The position numbers and the translations under genes are program-made. Below are positions 7,048 through 15,295 of a stretch of 64,000 nucleotides of DNA, piece by piece (the first letter of the stretch is position 1; the number at the start of each line of letters is the position of its first letter). The DNA is from Gaiellasilicea sp963829845 (GTDB lineage: Bacteria > Actinomycetota > Thermoleophilia > Gaiellales > Gaiellaceae): NCBI GenBank assembly GCA_963829845.1, contig CAWHKD010000024.1:167669-231668 (forward strand). The letters are read 5' to 3'. The notes below the pieces were generated by a model, which ran no database searches, was not told the origin of the DNA, and saw nothing but the letters and a program-made list of their open reading frames with translations.

Positions 7048-8174
7048 ACGACGCCGCGGCTCCAGTCACCGGCGAGCAGCCCGCCGGATTGTGGCTCGAC
7101 GGCGAGCCCGAGTGGGTGCACGAAGCCGTCGACGAGGGTCGAGGAGCGCCCCGTCTGCACGTTCACCTGCACGAGCTTGCGGCCCCAACGCTCGCTCACG
7201 TACTGGCCCCACTCTGCGACGATCAGCGTTCCCGCCCAGGTCGCGAGCGTGTTCGCCGACGAATGCGGCTCGAGGTAGGCGACCGGCGCTGTGACGCCGC
7301 GGCAGGAGCCCTGCAGGCGCCGCAGCCGCCAGCTCGCCCAGCAGCGGGGCCAGCCGTAGTCGGCCCCCTGCCGGATCCGGACGATCGTCTCGGCGGGCTC
7401 GTCGTCCCCGAGATCGTCGCGGGCGTTGTCCGAGGCGTAGAGGGTCGCACCGACGAAGACGAGCCCGAACGGATTGCGCAGGCCGCGGGCGACGATCCGC
7501 ACGTCCCCGCCGTCCTGGCGAAAGGAGAGGATCGCGCCGCTGCGGTCGTCCTTCTCCCGGCAGACGTCGCACGTCGAGCCACTGCCGAGATAGAGCCGGC
7601 CGTCGGGGCCGAGTGCGATCGTGTCCTGCTGGTGCCGGTCGAACGGAAGCCGCCTCACGATCTTCCGGCGTGACACGACCTGGCGGCCGCGCACGTCGAG
7701 CCTGCTCACGTATCCCTGCGCGGAGACGAACAGTGTCGAGCCGACCCAGGCGAGGCCGAGCGGCGTCTTGAAACCACGGGCGAGCACACGCGGCTTCGAC
7801 GAACCGCGGCCGACCACCACCACCTCACCTGTCTCCTGGGTCGCGTACAGCAGCCCGTCCGGGCCGAATGCGAGCGCGGTCGGCCGCTTCAGGCCGGTCG
7901 CATACAGCTCCCCGGCAAGGCCGCAGCAGAGCTTCAGCGCCGGGGCCGGCCGCAGCGCACGCGCGTCCGGCACCGCAGACGTGCCACGCACGGCGACGAG
8001 CGCGGCCGCAACAACCGCGGCCGCGACAAGCTCACGCCTCCCAGGGATCGGCGGCTCCGGCCTCGGCCGGCTGCTTCCGGCGGCGCAGGCCGCGGCGACG
8101 CTTCGGAGGCGGGGCGGGGTCGTTCGTCTCCTCCGTCCCCTCGCCGGCCGGATCGGCGGGAAGCTTCGTGACAA
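7026..8174 (-). CDS. PQQ-dependent sugar dehydrogenase-like beta-propeller, start uncertain
   Basis: An exported six-bladed propeller of the soluble glucose/sorbosone dehydrogenase family. Typical blade texts are TGLKRPTALAFGPDGLLYAT, GFKTPLGLAWVGSTLFVS, HQQDTIALGPDGRLYLGSGS, GLRNPFGLVFVG and YGWPRCW. A hydrophobic export segment (LVAAAVVAAALVAV) starts near 8035. The open frame reaches 8174, but its first 45 residues are Arg/Pro-rich and overlap the upstream gene, so they are probably not translated. No ATG, GTG or TTG lies directly before the hydrophobic segment; the first downstream GTG (7991) would remove it. The catalytic role is inferred from the family. Confidence 0.75.
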   Translation of the reverse strand: MSRSFPPIRPARGRRRRTTPPRLRSVAAACAAGSSRPRPEPPIPGRRELVAAAVVAAALVAVRGTSAVPDARALRPAPALKLCCGLAGELYATGLKRPTALAFGPDGLLYATQETGEVVVVGRGSSKPRVLARGFKTPLGLAWVGSTLFVSAQGYVSRLDVRGRQVVSRRKIVRRLPFDRHQQDTIALGPDGRLYLGSGSTCDVCREKDDRSGAILSFRQDGGDVRIVARGLRNPFGLVFVGATLYASDNARDDLGDDEPAETIVRIRQGADYGWPRCWASWRLRRLQGSCRGVTAPVAYLEPHSSANTLATWAGTLIVAEWGQYVSERWGRKLVQVNVQTGRSSTLVDGFVHPLGLAVEPQSGGLLAGDWSRGVVYRLRKR

Positions 8175-8730
8175 TCGTCTTCGACTCCGGGTCGGGGCCG
8201 GACTCGACGACCGTCGCCTGGACGATCGGCACGTCCCATGGGCCGGTCGTGTCGGCGGCGTCGGGTGCGAGCGGGGGCGCGATCTCGTCGAGATGCCAGC
8301 GCGCGCGCTTGGTGGCGGCGGCCCACTCCGAGAGGACGACGAGCGTCCAGGCGGCGACCATCACGACCACGATCCACTCGGTGGAGAGGTCGGCGAGGCC
8401 GGCGAAGAGCGCGACCAGGAGCAGGAACGCGCCCTCGAGCGCGAGCCGCGGCACGGTGAAGCCGCGCGTCAACGGCGCCGGCACGTCGGCGACCCAGTCG
8501 GGCGACGGGTTGGTGACGGGCGACAGCGGCCAATGCTCGTCAGCGAGGCGCGTGGGTGCAGCGGCCGCCCGCTCAGCCCTCAGCGACCGAAGCTCGGCGC
8601 GCAGCTCGCCCGCAACGGCCTCCAGCTCCCGGACGCGTTCGGCGAACGCGCTGAACGCCTCCTCGACCCGGGCCGGGTCGTACCCGTCGCCCGCACGCGA
8701 CAGATCCTCCGTCCGGGGAAGCTTGCTCAT
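8032..8730 (-). CDS. Membrane protein with N-terminal coiled coil
   Basis: A 232-residue protein. Residues about 15-55 form a coiled coil (VEEAFSAFAERVRELEAVAG, then ELRAELRSLRAE). They are followed by two membrane helices around LALEGAFLLLVALFAGLADL and WIVVVMVAAWTLVVLS, then an acidic and Arg-rich cytoplasmic tail ending PKRRRGLRRRK. The N-terminal layout (GYDPARVEEAF) resembles DivIVA-type scaffolds, but the match is weak. The function is unknown. Its stop overlaps the presumed start region of the dehydrogenase gene. Confidence 0.7.
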   Translation of the reverse strand: MSKLPRTEDLSRAGDGYDPARVEEAFSAFAERVRELEAVAGELRAELRSLRAERAAAAPTRLADEHWPLSPVTNPSPDWVADVPAPLTRGFTVPRLALEGAFLLLVALFAGLADLSTEWIVVVMVAAWTLVVLSEWAAATKRARWHLDEIAPPLAPDAADTTGPWDVPIVQATVVESGPDPESKTIVTKLPADPAGEGTEETNDPAPPPKRRRGLRRRKQPAEAGAADPWEA

Positions 8731-8790
8731 CTCTCTGAAGTATGCCGCCGGAGCGGAGAAGCCTGCTCAGGCGAGATTCCCGCCAGCCGG

Positions 8791-9138
8791 CTAGTCGTCG
8801 TCGGCCGGAGTGCCCATCTCGCCGAGCGCCTGCTGGGCTTTCTCGTGGATCGCGCGGCGGCGCTCGTCGAGCGAGACCGGCACCCCCTGCCCCTCCTCGG
8901 CCTCCGCCTGCGACTCGGCCGCGACGGGCGGACGCCCGACCTCGTCGACCGGCTGGCCTTCGGCAGCGTCGAACTCGTCTCGGTCGTCGGCTGCGTCGCG
9001 TGCCTGCGCGAGCTTCGCCCGCAGCTCCTCGGCCGGGTCGTGCACGGGCGCCTGCGGCGTCGCTTGCTCCCGGTGCAGGCGCCGCCAGAGCCAGGCCAGC
9101 CCGAGGGCGCCGGCGAGCCCAGTGAGGAGCCGTCCCAT
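8791..9138 (-). CDS. Small single-pass membrane protein
   Basis: A 115-residue protein with one N-terminal membrane helix (LLTGLAGALGLAWLW) and a charged cytoplasmic part (DPAEELRAKLAQARDAADD; SLDERRRAIHEKAQQALGEM). The function is unknown. It has a leaderless-type -10 element at 9146-9151 and is divergent from the rpsF operon. Confidence 0.7.
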   Translation of the reverse strand: MGRLLTGLAGALGLAWLWRRLHREQATPQAPVHDPAEELRAKLAQARDAADDRDEFDAAEGQPVDEVGRPPVAAESQAEAEEGQGVPVSLDERRRAIHEKAQQALGEMGTPADDD

Positions 9139-9145
9139 GCCTCCG

Positions 9146-9151
9146 ATGCTA
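9146..9151 (-). promoter_or_regulatory. Leaderless promoter -10 (TAGCAT)
   Basis: On the minus strand TAGCAT ends 7 nt before the ATG at 9138, the same geometry as at the other leaderless starts in this segment. Confidence 0.4.
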
Positions 9152-9258
9152 CTCTGTCAGCCGCTTCCTGCCTCGTCTTCGCGTGCGCCGTTCCCGCTCA
9201 CGCTTGCCGGCGAGGCCGCCTAAGACCAAGGGAAGCCCGACGGAAGGAGATCGGGAAC

Positions 9259-9630
9259 GTGATCGACTACGAGATTCTGCTCATGCTGGACCCCGACCTG
9301 CCCGAGGAGCGGCAGGAGGGGATCGTCAAGCGCACACGCGACCTCGTCGAGAAGGGCGGGGGGACGTGGGACGGCCAGGACGCCTGGGGCCGCCGCAAGC
9401 TCGCCTACGAGATCGACAAGAAGGGCGACGGCGTCTACCACCTGCTCTCGTTCAGCGCCGACGGCGACACGCTCGACGAGATCGCGCGCGTGCTCAAGAT
9501 CGACGACGACGTGATGCGGCACCTGGCCACCCGTCGCTACAAGCCTGGTTCGACCCAGCCAGTAGCGGTGGGCGGCCCTGCACGCGAGGATGTTGCCGAC
9601 CCGATCGACAGCTCGCTGGAGGAGGAGTAA
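9259..9630 (+). CDS. rpsF: 30S ribosomal protein S6
   Basis: Binds S18 in the platform of the small ribosomal subunit. It is full length at 123 residues: YEILLMLDPDLPEE at the start, and GRRKLAYEIDKKGDGVYHLL and VLKIDDDVMRHLATR in the core. A short acidic tail follows (DPIDSSLEEE). The start is GTG with AAGGAGA nine bases upstream. It heads the classical rpsF-ssb-rpsR-rplI cluster, and its stop overlaps the ssb start by one base (TAATG). Confidence 0.96.
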   Translation: MIDYEILLMLDPDLPEERQEGIVKRTRDLVEKGGGTWDGQDAWGRRKLAYEIDKKGDGVYHLLSFSADGDTLDEIARVLKIDDDVMRHLATRRYKPGSTQPVAVGGPAREDVADPIDSSLEEE

Positions 9631-10070
9631 TGCCCGCGAACATCAATAGCGTCGTCCTCGTCGGCAACCTGACGCGCGACCCGGAGCTGCGCCATACCCC
9701 GTCCGGGATGGCCGTCTGCTCGCTCCGGCTGGCCGTCAACTCGCGCCGCAAGGACGAGTCCGGCAACTGGACCGACAAGCCGAACTACTTCGACATCACC
9801 GTCTGGGGCGCCCAGGGCGAGAACTGCGCGCAGTACCTCGCCAAGGGCCGGCCGGTGGGCGTCCAGGGCCGCCTCGAGTGGCGGGAATGGGACGCTCAGG
9901 ACGGGACGAAGCGGCAGGCCGTCGAGGTCGTCGCCGACAACGTCCAGTTCCTCGGCAGCCGCGACGGCGGCGGCGAGGGTGGCGGCCAGCAGTTCGTGCC
10001 CCAGGGCGCGGCGCAGAGCTCGGCCGCCGACTTCCCCGCGGCCGCGGCCGACGACGACATTCCGTTCTAG
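9630..10070 (+). CDS. ssb: Single-stranded DNA-binding protein
   Basis: Coats single-stranded DNA in replication and repair. It is 146 residues with the OB fold complete (NSVVLVGNLTRDPELRHTPS; FDITVWGAQGENCAQYLAKG). A Gly/Gln/Ala-rich linker ends in the DDDIPF tip that recruits partner proteins. ATG at 9630 overlaps the rpsF stop codon, and rpsR follows after 14 nt with its own ribosome-binding site (GGAGAAGAGAG). Confidence 0.96.
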   Translation: MPANINSVVLVGNLTRDPELRHTPSGMAVCSLRLAVNSRRKDESGNWTDKPNYFDITVWGAQGENCAQYLAKGRPVGVQGRLEWREWDAQDGTKRQAVEVVADNVQFLGSRDGGGEGGGQQFVPQGAAQSSAADFPAAAADDDIPF

Positions 10071-10084
10071 GAGAAGAGAGACCG

Positions 10085-10351
10085 ATGGCACAGCCGAAAA
10101 CGCAGCAGACGCGCAAGCGTCCCGGCTCCTCGCTCGCCCCCGGGCGGCGCAAGAGCTGCCTCTTCTGCAAGGACAAGGTGGAAGAGGTCGACTACAAGAA
10201 CCTGAACCAGCTCCGGCGCTACATCTCGGAGAAGGGAAAGATCCGCAACCGCCGCATCACCGGCGCCTGCCGGCGCCACCAGCGGCAGGTCGCGGTCGCC
10301 GTCAAGCGGGCGCGCGAGATGGCGCTCCTGCCCTACGTGGAGCCGCGCTGA
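10085..10351 (+). CDS. rpsR: 30S ribosomal protein S18
   Basis: Partner of S6 on the small subunit. It is 88 residues with a basic N-terminus, a Cys pair (KSCLFCKDKVEEVDYKN) and the S18 signature (LRRYISEKGKIRNRRITGAC). The CxxC suggests the zinc-binding C+ form. Its stop overlaps the rplI ATG (TGATG), so the two are translationally coupled. Confidence 0.96.
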   Translation: MAQPKTQQTRKRPGSSLAPGRRKSCLFCKDKVEEVDYKNLNQLRRYISEKGKIRNRRITGACRRHQRQVAVAVKRAREMALLPYVEPR

Positions 10352-11031
10352 TGGAGGTCATCCTGCTCAGCGACGTCGACAAGGTGGGGCTGCGCGGCGA
10401 GGTCGTCAACGTCGCCCGCGGCTACGCGCGGAACTTCCTGCTCCCGCGCAAGCTGGCCGAGCCGGCCACCGCAGGCCGCGTGGCGGAGCTGAAGCGGCTC
10501 GACGAGCAGCGCGCCCGCCACGAGGCTCGCTCGGTCGAGCAGGCGAACGAGATCGCCGACGTGCTCCGGAAGACGGTGCTCAGCTTCGACGTCAAGTCGG
10601 GGCCGACCGGCGCCCTCTTCGGCTCGGTGACGACGACCGACATCGCCGACGAGCTCTGGCGCACGCGCAAGATCCGCGTCGACCGGAAGAAAATCGAGAC
10701 CGACTCGATCCGTCGGATCGGCCGCTACGCGATCCCGATCCAGATCTTCGAGGACGTCACCGTCGACGTGAAGACGCTGGTCGTCCCCGAGGGCGGCGAG
10801 CTGCCGCCCGAGGACGAGCTGGCAGCGATGGAGGCGGCCGAGGCCGAGGCCGAGGCAGCCAAGGAGGCCGAGGCCGAGGCGCACCGGGCAGAGGCCGAGG
10901 AGATGCTCGAGGCCGAGCTCGCCGCCGAAGAGGAGCCCGCCGCGGCGACCGACGCCGAGGAGCCGGCCGCAGAGGCAGTGCCCGCCGCCGACGCGGAGGC
11001 CGAGCCGGCCGAAGAAGCCGAGCCGCAGTAG
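10351..11031 (+). CDS. rplI: 50S ribosomal protein L9 with long acidic tail
   Basis: L9 bridges the large subunit and stabilises the L1 stalk region. Residues 1-150 are a normal L9: MEVILLSDVDKVGLRGEVVN, GYARNFLLPRKLA, and the C-domain ending VTVDVKTLVVPEG. A further 75 residues of almost only Ala, Glu, Asp and Pro follow (EAEAEAAKEAEAEAHRAEAE), which is unusual; most L9 proteins stop near residue 150. The tail is probably disordered or a long single helix. A hairpin follows at 11042. Confidence 0.95.
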   Translation: MEVILLSDVDKVGLRGEVVNVARGYARNFLLPRKLAEPATAGRVAELKRLDEQRARHEARSVEQANEIADVLRKTVLSFDVKSGPTGALFGSVTTTDIADELWRTRKIRVDRKKIETDSIRRIGRYAIPIQIFEDVTVDVKTLVVPEGGELPPEDELAAMEAAEAEAEAAKEAEAEAHRAEAEEMLEAELAAEEEPAAATDAEEPAAEAVPAADAEAEPAEEAEPQ

Positions 11032-11041
11032 CGCCGCTCCA

Positions 11042-11073
11042 CAGAGCGCTCCACACCCCTGTGGAGCGCTCTG
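11042..11073. terminator. Perfect 14-bp hairpin after rplI
   Basis: CAGAGCGCTCCACA pairs perfectly with TGTGGAGCGCTCTG around a CCCC loop. It starts 11 nt after the rplI stop codon. It lacks a T-run, so it is a GC-rich terminator or an RNA-end stabiliser. Confidence 0.6.
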
Positions 11074-11099
11074 CGAACTTCCCGCTCTAAGCGGCCACG

Positions 11100-11225
11100 G
11101 CTGTTGTGGACAGTGGTCAGAAGCGGCTCGCAATTCCAGTGGAAAACCGCACGAACACAGGTTCTCTTCTCCCTGCAGATCAGGGACTTCCGCTTCCCAC
11201 AGCCGCCTGTGGATCCCCAGCTGTT
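11100..11225. other. Cluster of DnaA-box-like sequences before dnaB
   Basis: Sequences resembling DnaA boxes (TTATCCACA; actinobacterial TTGTCCACA) are TTGTGGACA near 11104 and TGTGGATCC near 11209, with GTGGAAAAC between them. The rplI-dnaB area lies near oriC in many actinobacteria, so an origin-associated role is possible but unproven. No AT-rich unwinding element is seen. Confidence 0.25.
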
Positions 11226-11260
11226 GAGGCCGTCCGCCGCTGACGCTCTAATGGTGCTCC

Positions 11261-12619
11261 ATGGCTCAGGTCGCCCCCATTCCCCCGCCGGGAATCCAGT
11301 CTCTCCACGTTCCCTCGCACGACCTGGATGCCGAGATGTCGGTGCTCAGCGCCATGCTGCTCGCCTCCACCGCGATCGCGGCGGTGAGCGAGCACCTGAA
11401 GGCGTCCGACTTCTACCGGCGCACGCACGGCGTCATCTTCGACGTCGCCCGCGGCCTCTTCGAGCGCGGCGAGCCGGTCGACGCGATCACCGTCACCGCG
11501 AAGCTGGAGGAGGAGGGCCAGCTCGAGCTCGTCGGCGGGCGCGGCAAGATCCACGAGATCGCCGCCTGGGCGTCGGCGGCAGGGAACGCGGCCCACTACG
11601 CGCTGATCGTCCGCGATCACTCCCTGATCCGCCGGCTCTCCGACGCCGGGCGCGAGATCACGAGGCTCGCGATCGACCGCGGCGACGAGACGAACCACCT
11701 GATCTCGAAGGCCGAGCAGGTTCTCTTCGAGGTCAGCCAGGCGGGCAGCCCGGGCGAGCTGCGCTCGCTCAAGGAGGCGCTCGTCGAGACGTTCGAGCGG
11801 GTCAGCCACCTGTACGAGCAGGGCGCATCCGTGACGGGCGTCTCGAGCGGCTTCTCCGAGCTGGACGCGGTCACGGCCGGCTTCCAGCCCGGCAACTTGA
11901 TCATCCTCGCCGCCCGCCCCTCGATGGGGAAGAGCGCGCTCGGGATCAGCATCGCCGCCAACGTCGTCCGCACGGGCACGCCGTGCGCGTTCTTCACGCT
12001 CGAGATGTCGAAGCAGGAGGTGACGCAGCGCCTGATCTGCCTCGAGGGGAAGATCGACTCCCACAAGATCCGCACGGGGAAGCTGGCCGAGGAGGACTGG
12101 TCGCGGCTCTCGAAGGCGTGCGCCGCGCTCGAGCAGGTACCGCTCTTCCTCGACGACACGCCCGGCCTCACCCTCTTCGAGCTGCGCTCCCGCGCCCAGA
12201 CGCTGAAGCGGCGCCAGCCGGACCTCGGCATGATCGTCGTCGACTACCTGCAGCTGATGGCGATGGGCGGCAACGTCGAGAGCCGGTTGCAGGAGGTCTC
12301 CTCGCTCTCGCGCGGTCTCAAGGCGCTCGCCAAGGACCTGGACGTACCGATCATCGCGCTCTCGCAGCTCTCCCGCGCCGTCGAGCAGCGCACCGACAAG
12401 CGCCCGGTGCTGTCCGACCTACGGGAGAGCGGCAGCATCGAGCAGGACGCCGACCTCGTCATGTTCATCTATCGCGACGAGTACTACAACGGCGAGGAGT
12501 CGGAGCAGCAGGGGCTCGCCGAGGTACACGTCGCCAAGCACCGCAACGGGCCGACCGAGACGATCAAGCTCAACTTCGTCAAGCGCTACGCGAAGTTCTC
12601 CGACCACCGCGCCGCGTGA
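11261..12619 (+). CDS. dnaB: Replicative DNA helicase DnaB
   Basis: Hexameric helicase that opens DNA at the replication fork. It is full length at 452 residues with no intein. The N-terminal domain (LDAEMSVLSAMLLASTAIAA) is followed by the RecA-like motor: Walker A ARPSMGKSAL near residue 217, Walker B MIVVDYLQLM near 325, and the arginine-finger end LVMFIYRDEYYNGE. The ATG was chosen since the normal DnaB N-terminus begins shortly after. The next gene, a helicase-loader-like ATPase, overlaps by four bases (GTGA). Confidence 0.97.
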   Translation: MAQVAPIPPPGIQSLHVPSHDLDAEMSVLSAMLLASTAIAAVSEHLKASDFYRRTHGVIFDVARGLFERGEPVDAITVTAKLEEEGQLELVGGRGKIHEIAAWASAAGNAAHYALIVRDHSLIRRLSDAGREITRLAIDRGDETNHLISKAEQVLFEVSQAGSPGELRSLKEALVETFERVSHLYEQGASVTGVSSGFSELDAVTAGFQPGNLIILAARPSMGKSALGISIAANVVRTGTPCAFFTLEMSKQEVTQRLICLEGKIDSHKIRTGKLAEEDWSRLSKACAALEQVPLFLDDTPGLTLFELRSRAQTLKRRQPDLGMIVVDYLQLMAMGGNVESRLQEVSSLSRGLKALAKDLDVPIIALSQLSRAVEQRTDKRPVLSDLRESGSIEQDADLVMFIYRDEYYNGEESEQQGLAEVHVAKHRNGPTETIKLNFVKRYAKFSDHRAA

Positions 12620-13332
12620 AAGCGAACTGTCTCAAGTGCGGCTGCGCCTTCGAGACGATCGAGGTGAAGGTGCTGCACTTCACGTTCCCGGGCAGCCGCT
12701 ACTGCGAGGTCTGCCGCCAGGCCGAGGAGGTCGAGCAGGCCGAGAGCCAGGCCGCGGCCAGGTTCGTCCGCACCGGCGTGCCGCTCGCCTACCGCGACTG
12801 CTCGTTCGCGACCTTCCAACGCGTCCCGGGTACCGGCGATGCGCTGACGCAGGCGATGAACCTCTCGAAGGAAGTGCGGCAGGGACGGCGGCCGAGCCGC
12901 GGCCTGCTACTCCACGGCCCGCCGGGCGCCGGCAAGACCCATCTGGCTATCGCGATCCTGCGCGAGGCCGCGTACATGCAGGAGTCGGCGAGCCTCTTCA
13001 TCAACGTGCCGACGTGGCTGCAGCGCCTGCGCGACCTGCGCAGCCAGCAGCTCGACGGCGAGGAGATCCACTGGAGCTTCCCACGCGGCTTCAAGATCGT
13101 GGTGCTCGACGACCTCGGCAACGAGAAACCGGACGACTGGTCGCGCGGGCGCCTCTACAGCCTCGTCAACGAGCGCGAGTCGTCCCGCTCGCTGACCATC
13201 GTGACGACGAATCTGACCCTCGGCGAACTCGACGACCGCGTTGGCAAGCCGATCGCGAGCCGCCTCCGCCGGCTGTGTCAGGAGGTGAGGCTGACTCCAA
13301 CCAACGACTACCGGGCGCTTGGCGCCGCCTGA
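12616..13332 (+). CDS. DnaC/IstB-like AAA+ ATPase, probable helicase loader
   Basis: A 238-residue protein. Residues 1-35 form a Cys-rich zinc module (NCLKCGCAF...RYCEVC). After a linker comes an AAA+ ATPase with Walker A LLLHGPPGAGKTH, Walker B KIVVLDDLGNE, sensor 1 LTIVTTNLT and an arginine-finger region (IASRLRRLC). Loaders of the DnaC/DnaI type place DnaB on DNA, and the overlapping start with dnaB strongly supports that role. The IstB helper of IS21 has the same fold, but no transposase is adjacent. The start is GTG. Confidence 0.85.
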   Translation: MKANCLKCGCAFETIEVKVLHFTFPGSRYCEVCRQAEEVEQAESQAAARFVRTGVPLAYRDCSFATFQRVPGTGDALTQAMNLSKEVRQGRRPSRGLLLHGPPGAGKTHLAIAILREAAYMQESASLFINVPTWLQRLRDLRSQQLDGEEIHWSFPRGFKIVVLDDLGNEKPDDWSRGRLYSLVNERESSRSLTIVTTNLTLGELDDRVGKPIASRLRRLCQEVRLTPTNDYRALGAA

Positions 13333-13356
13333 GACACCGCGTGGAAAGGAGCAGGC

Positions 13357-13566
13357 ATGATCGATCAGAAGGTCTGGCTGGCAGCGCGGGCGACGTCGTA
13401 CACAGTCGTCTGCGAGGAGTGCGCCGCTGAGCACGGGTATCTCGGCGCGCGCGTGGAGGGTCGGCTCGAGCTCGAGCGCGAGCACACCGCGACCTGCTGC
13501 ACACGCGGCCATCCGATCAGCGTCGTCCGTGCGCACGACCAGCCCGTCGGCGTCCGCTTCCACTGA
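13357..13566 (+). CDS. Small Cys-rich protein, possible zinc ribbon
   Basis: A 69-residue protein with CEECAAEHGY near the middle and CCTRGHP near the end, which could form a small zinc site. It has a good ribosome-binding site (GGAAAGGAG) 24 nt after the loader gene, so it is probably in the same operon as dnaB. It matches no family I recognise. Confidence 0.6.
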   Translation: MIDQKVWLAARATSYTVVCEECAAEHGYLGARVEGRLELEREHTATCCTRGHPISVVRAHDQPVGVRFH

Positions 13567-13661
13567 GGAGGGTTTGCACCGGGCGGCCTTGAGCCGCCGA
13601 CCCGCTGCTCGCCCGTCGACGAAGGAGTTCCGCGAGGCCGTGCTTCGGGCATGATCGCGGG

Positions 13662-14937
13662 GTGCCAGCGACCGTCATCGTCGGCGCCCAATGGGGCGAC
13701 GAGGGCAAAGGGAAGATCGTCGACCTGCTCGCGCAGTCGAGCGACATCGTCTGCCGCTACCAGGGCGGCCCGAACGCGGGCCACACGGTCATCGTCGACG
13801 GCGAGACGTTCAAGTTCCGGCACCTGCCGTCGGGGATCCTCTCCGGCAAGGTCAGCGTGCTCGGCGCCGGCTGTGTGGTCGACCCGGAGGTGCTGCTGGA
13901 GGAGATCGACGGGCTCGAGGAGCGCGGGATCTCGTCCGACCCGCTCCGGATCTCCGGCAACGCGCACCTGATCATGCCGTGGCATATCGCGATCGACGGC
14001 GCGGGCGAGCAGCGGCTCGGCAAGCTCCAGATCGGGACGACCCGCCGCGGGATCGGACCGGCGTACGCAGACAAGGCAGCCCGCCTCGGCATCCGCGTCC
14101 AGGACCTGCTCGACCCGAAGATCCTGCGCCAGAAGATCGAGACGGCGCTGGCGGAGAAGAACATCTGGCTCGAGCGGGTCTACGAGCACGAGCCGTTCGA
14201 GCTCGAGGAGGTGGCGTCGCGCCACGAGGGCTTCGCGCAGCGGCTGCGGCCGTTCGTCACCGACACGTCGCTGCTCGTCGACGATGCGATCCGCGAGGGC
14301 AAGAACGTCCTGCTCGAGGGTGCGCAGGGAACGCTGCTCGACCTCGACCACGGCACGTATCCCTTCGTCACCTCGTCGAATCCGATCGCCGGCGCAGCCG
14401 CGACCGGGATCGGGATCGGGCCGACGCGGATCGACCGGGTGATCGGGGTCTCGAAGGCGTACGTGACCCGGGTCGGGGCCGGGCCGTTCCCGAGCGAGAT
14501 GGAGCCCGAGTCTAGCCGCGCAGGTGCGCGAGCTCGGACAGGAATACGGCACCGTTACGGGCCGCGACCGCCGCCCGGGTTGGCTCGACCTCGTTGCGCT
14601 CCGCTATGCCGTCCGGCTGAACGGGATCACGTCGCTGGCGCTGACGAAGCTCGACGTCCTCTCGACGTTCGACGAGCTCGAGGTCTGCGTCGCCTACCGG
14701 CTCCCGGACGGCACGGTGACGCGCGACTTCCCCGCCCATCAGAGCGACTTCCACCACGCTGCCCCCGTCTTCGAGACAGTGACGGGGTGGGCGGAGCCGC
14801 TCGACGCGTGCGCGACGCTGGACGACCTGCCGAGGACCGCCCGCTCCTACGTCGAGCTGGTCGAGCGCGAGCTCGGCGTCACCGTCGAGCTCGTCGGAAC
14901 CGGTGCGGCGCGCGAGCAGGTGCTCGCGCGGGGCTGA
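13662..14937 (+). CDS. purA: Adenylosuccinate synthetase, one frameshift
   Basis: First step from IMP to AMP: joins Asp to IMP using GTP. The N-terminal part is intact (IVGAQWGDEGKGKIVD, YQGGPNAGHTVI, GTTRRGIGPAYADKAAR, LEGAQGTLLDLDHGTYPFVT). Near 14505-14518, after GAGPFPSEMEP, the frame shifts by one, and the rest (VRELGQEYGTVTGRDRRPGW; DLVALRYAVRLNG; LTKLDVLSTFDE) continues to the TGA at 14937. Both halves are well conserved, so an indel error is likely. The start is GTG at 13662, and there is no clear ribosome-binding site. Confidence 0.9.
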
Positions 14938-15295
14938 GCCAGATCATCTTCCGGGGGCTCGCTCGACGCATGCGCTGAAGGCGATGATGGAGGCGGGAGA
15001 GGTCGAGCCAGTGCGGGAACGGGGTTGCACCGGCTGCTGGCCGCAAGCGAGCGACGGTCGGTCGCCCACTCGTGCGGGTCACGCACCCGCCGCCGCCACG
15101 CGACGAGGCCCCCGCGATCACCAGCTCTTGCCGATACCCCTGGTCGTGCCCACAACTCCCTGTCTCGCCCTCTCCCTTGTGTGCCGCCGCTCGCAGTCTC
15201 CTCGCGTCTGCGCCCGGCACAATCCCCCGCAGGGGTGAAGAAACGGCTGGCAGGCGGGATCTCTCGTCCGAGCTGACGGGAGACCGCCTACTCCG
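14938..15295. other. Gene-free space between convergent genes
   Basis: No supported gene on either strand; the open frames here show no family features. The only structure is an imperfect hairpin at 15256-15293 next to the end of the permease gene. Confidence 0.5.
15256..15293. terminator. Imperfect hairpin between convergent purA and permease
   Basis: GGCGG-TCTCTCGTC pairs with GACGGGAGA-CCGCC, with a mismatch, around CGAGCT. Its position between two convergent gene ends suggests a shared terminator. There is no T-run. Confidence 0.35.

Noticed and set aside
13357..13566. Toxin or antitoxin next to the loader gene
   Set aside because: The Cys pattern suggests a zinc ribbon only; nothing supports a toxin pair.
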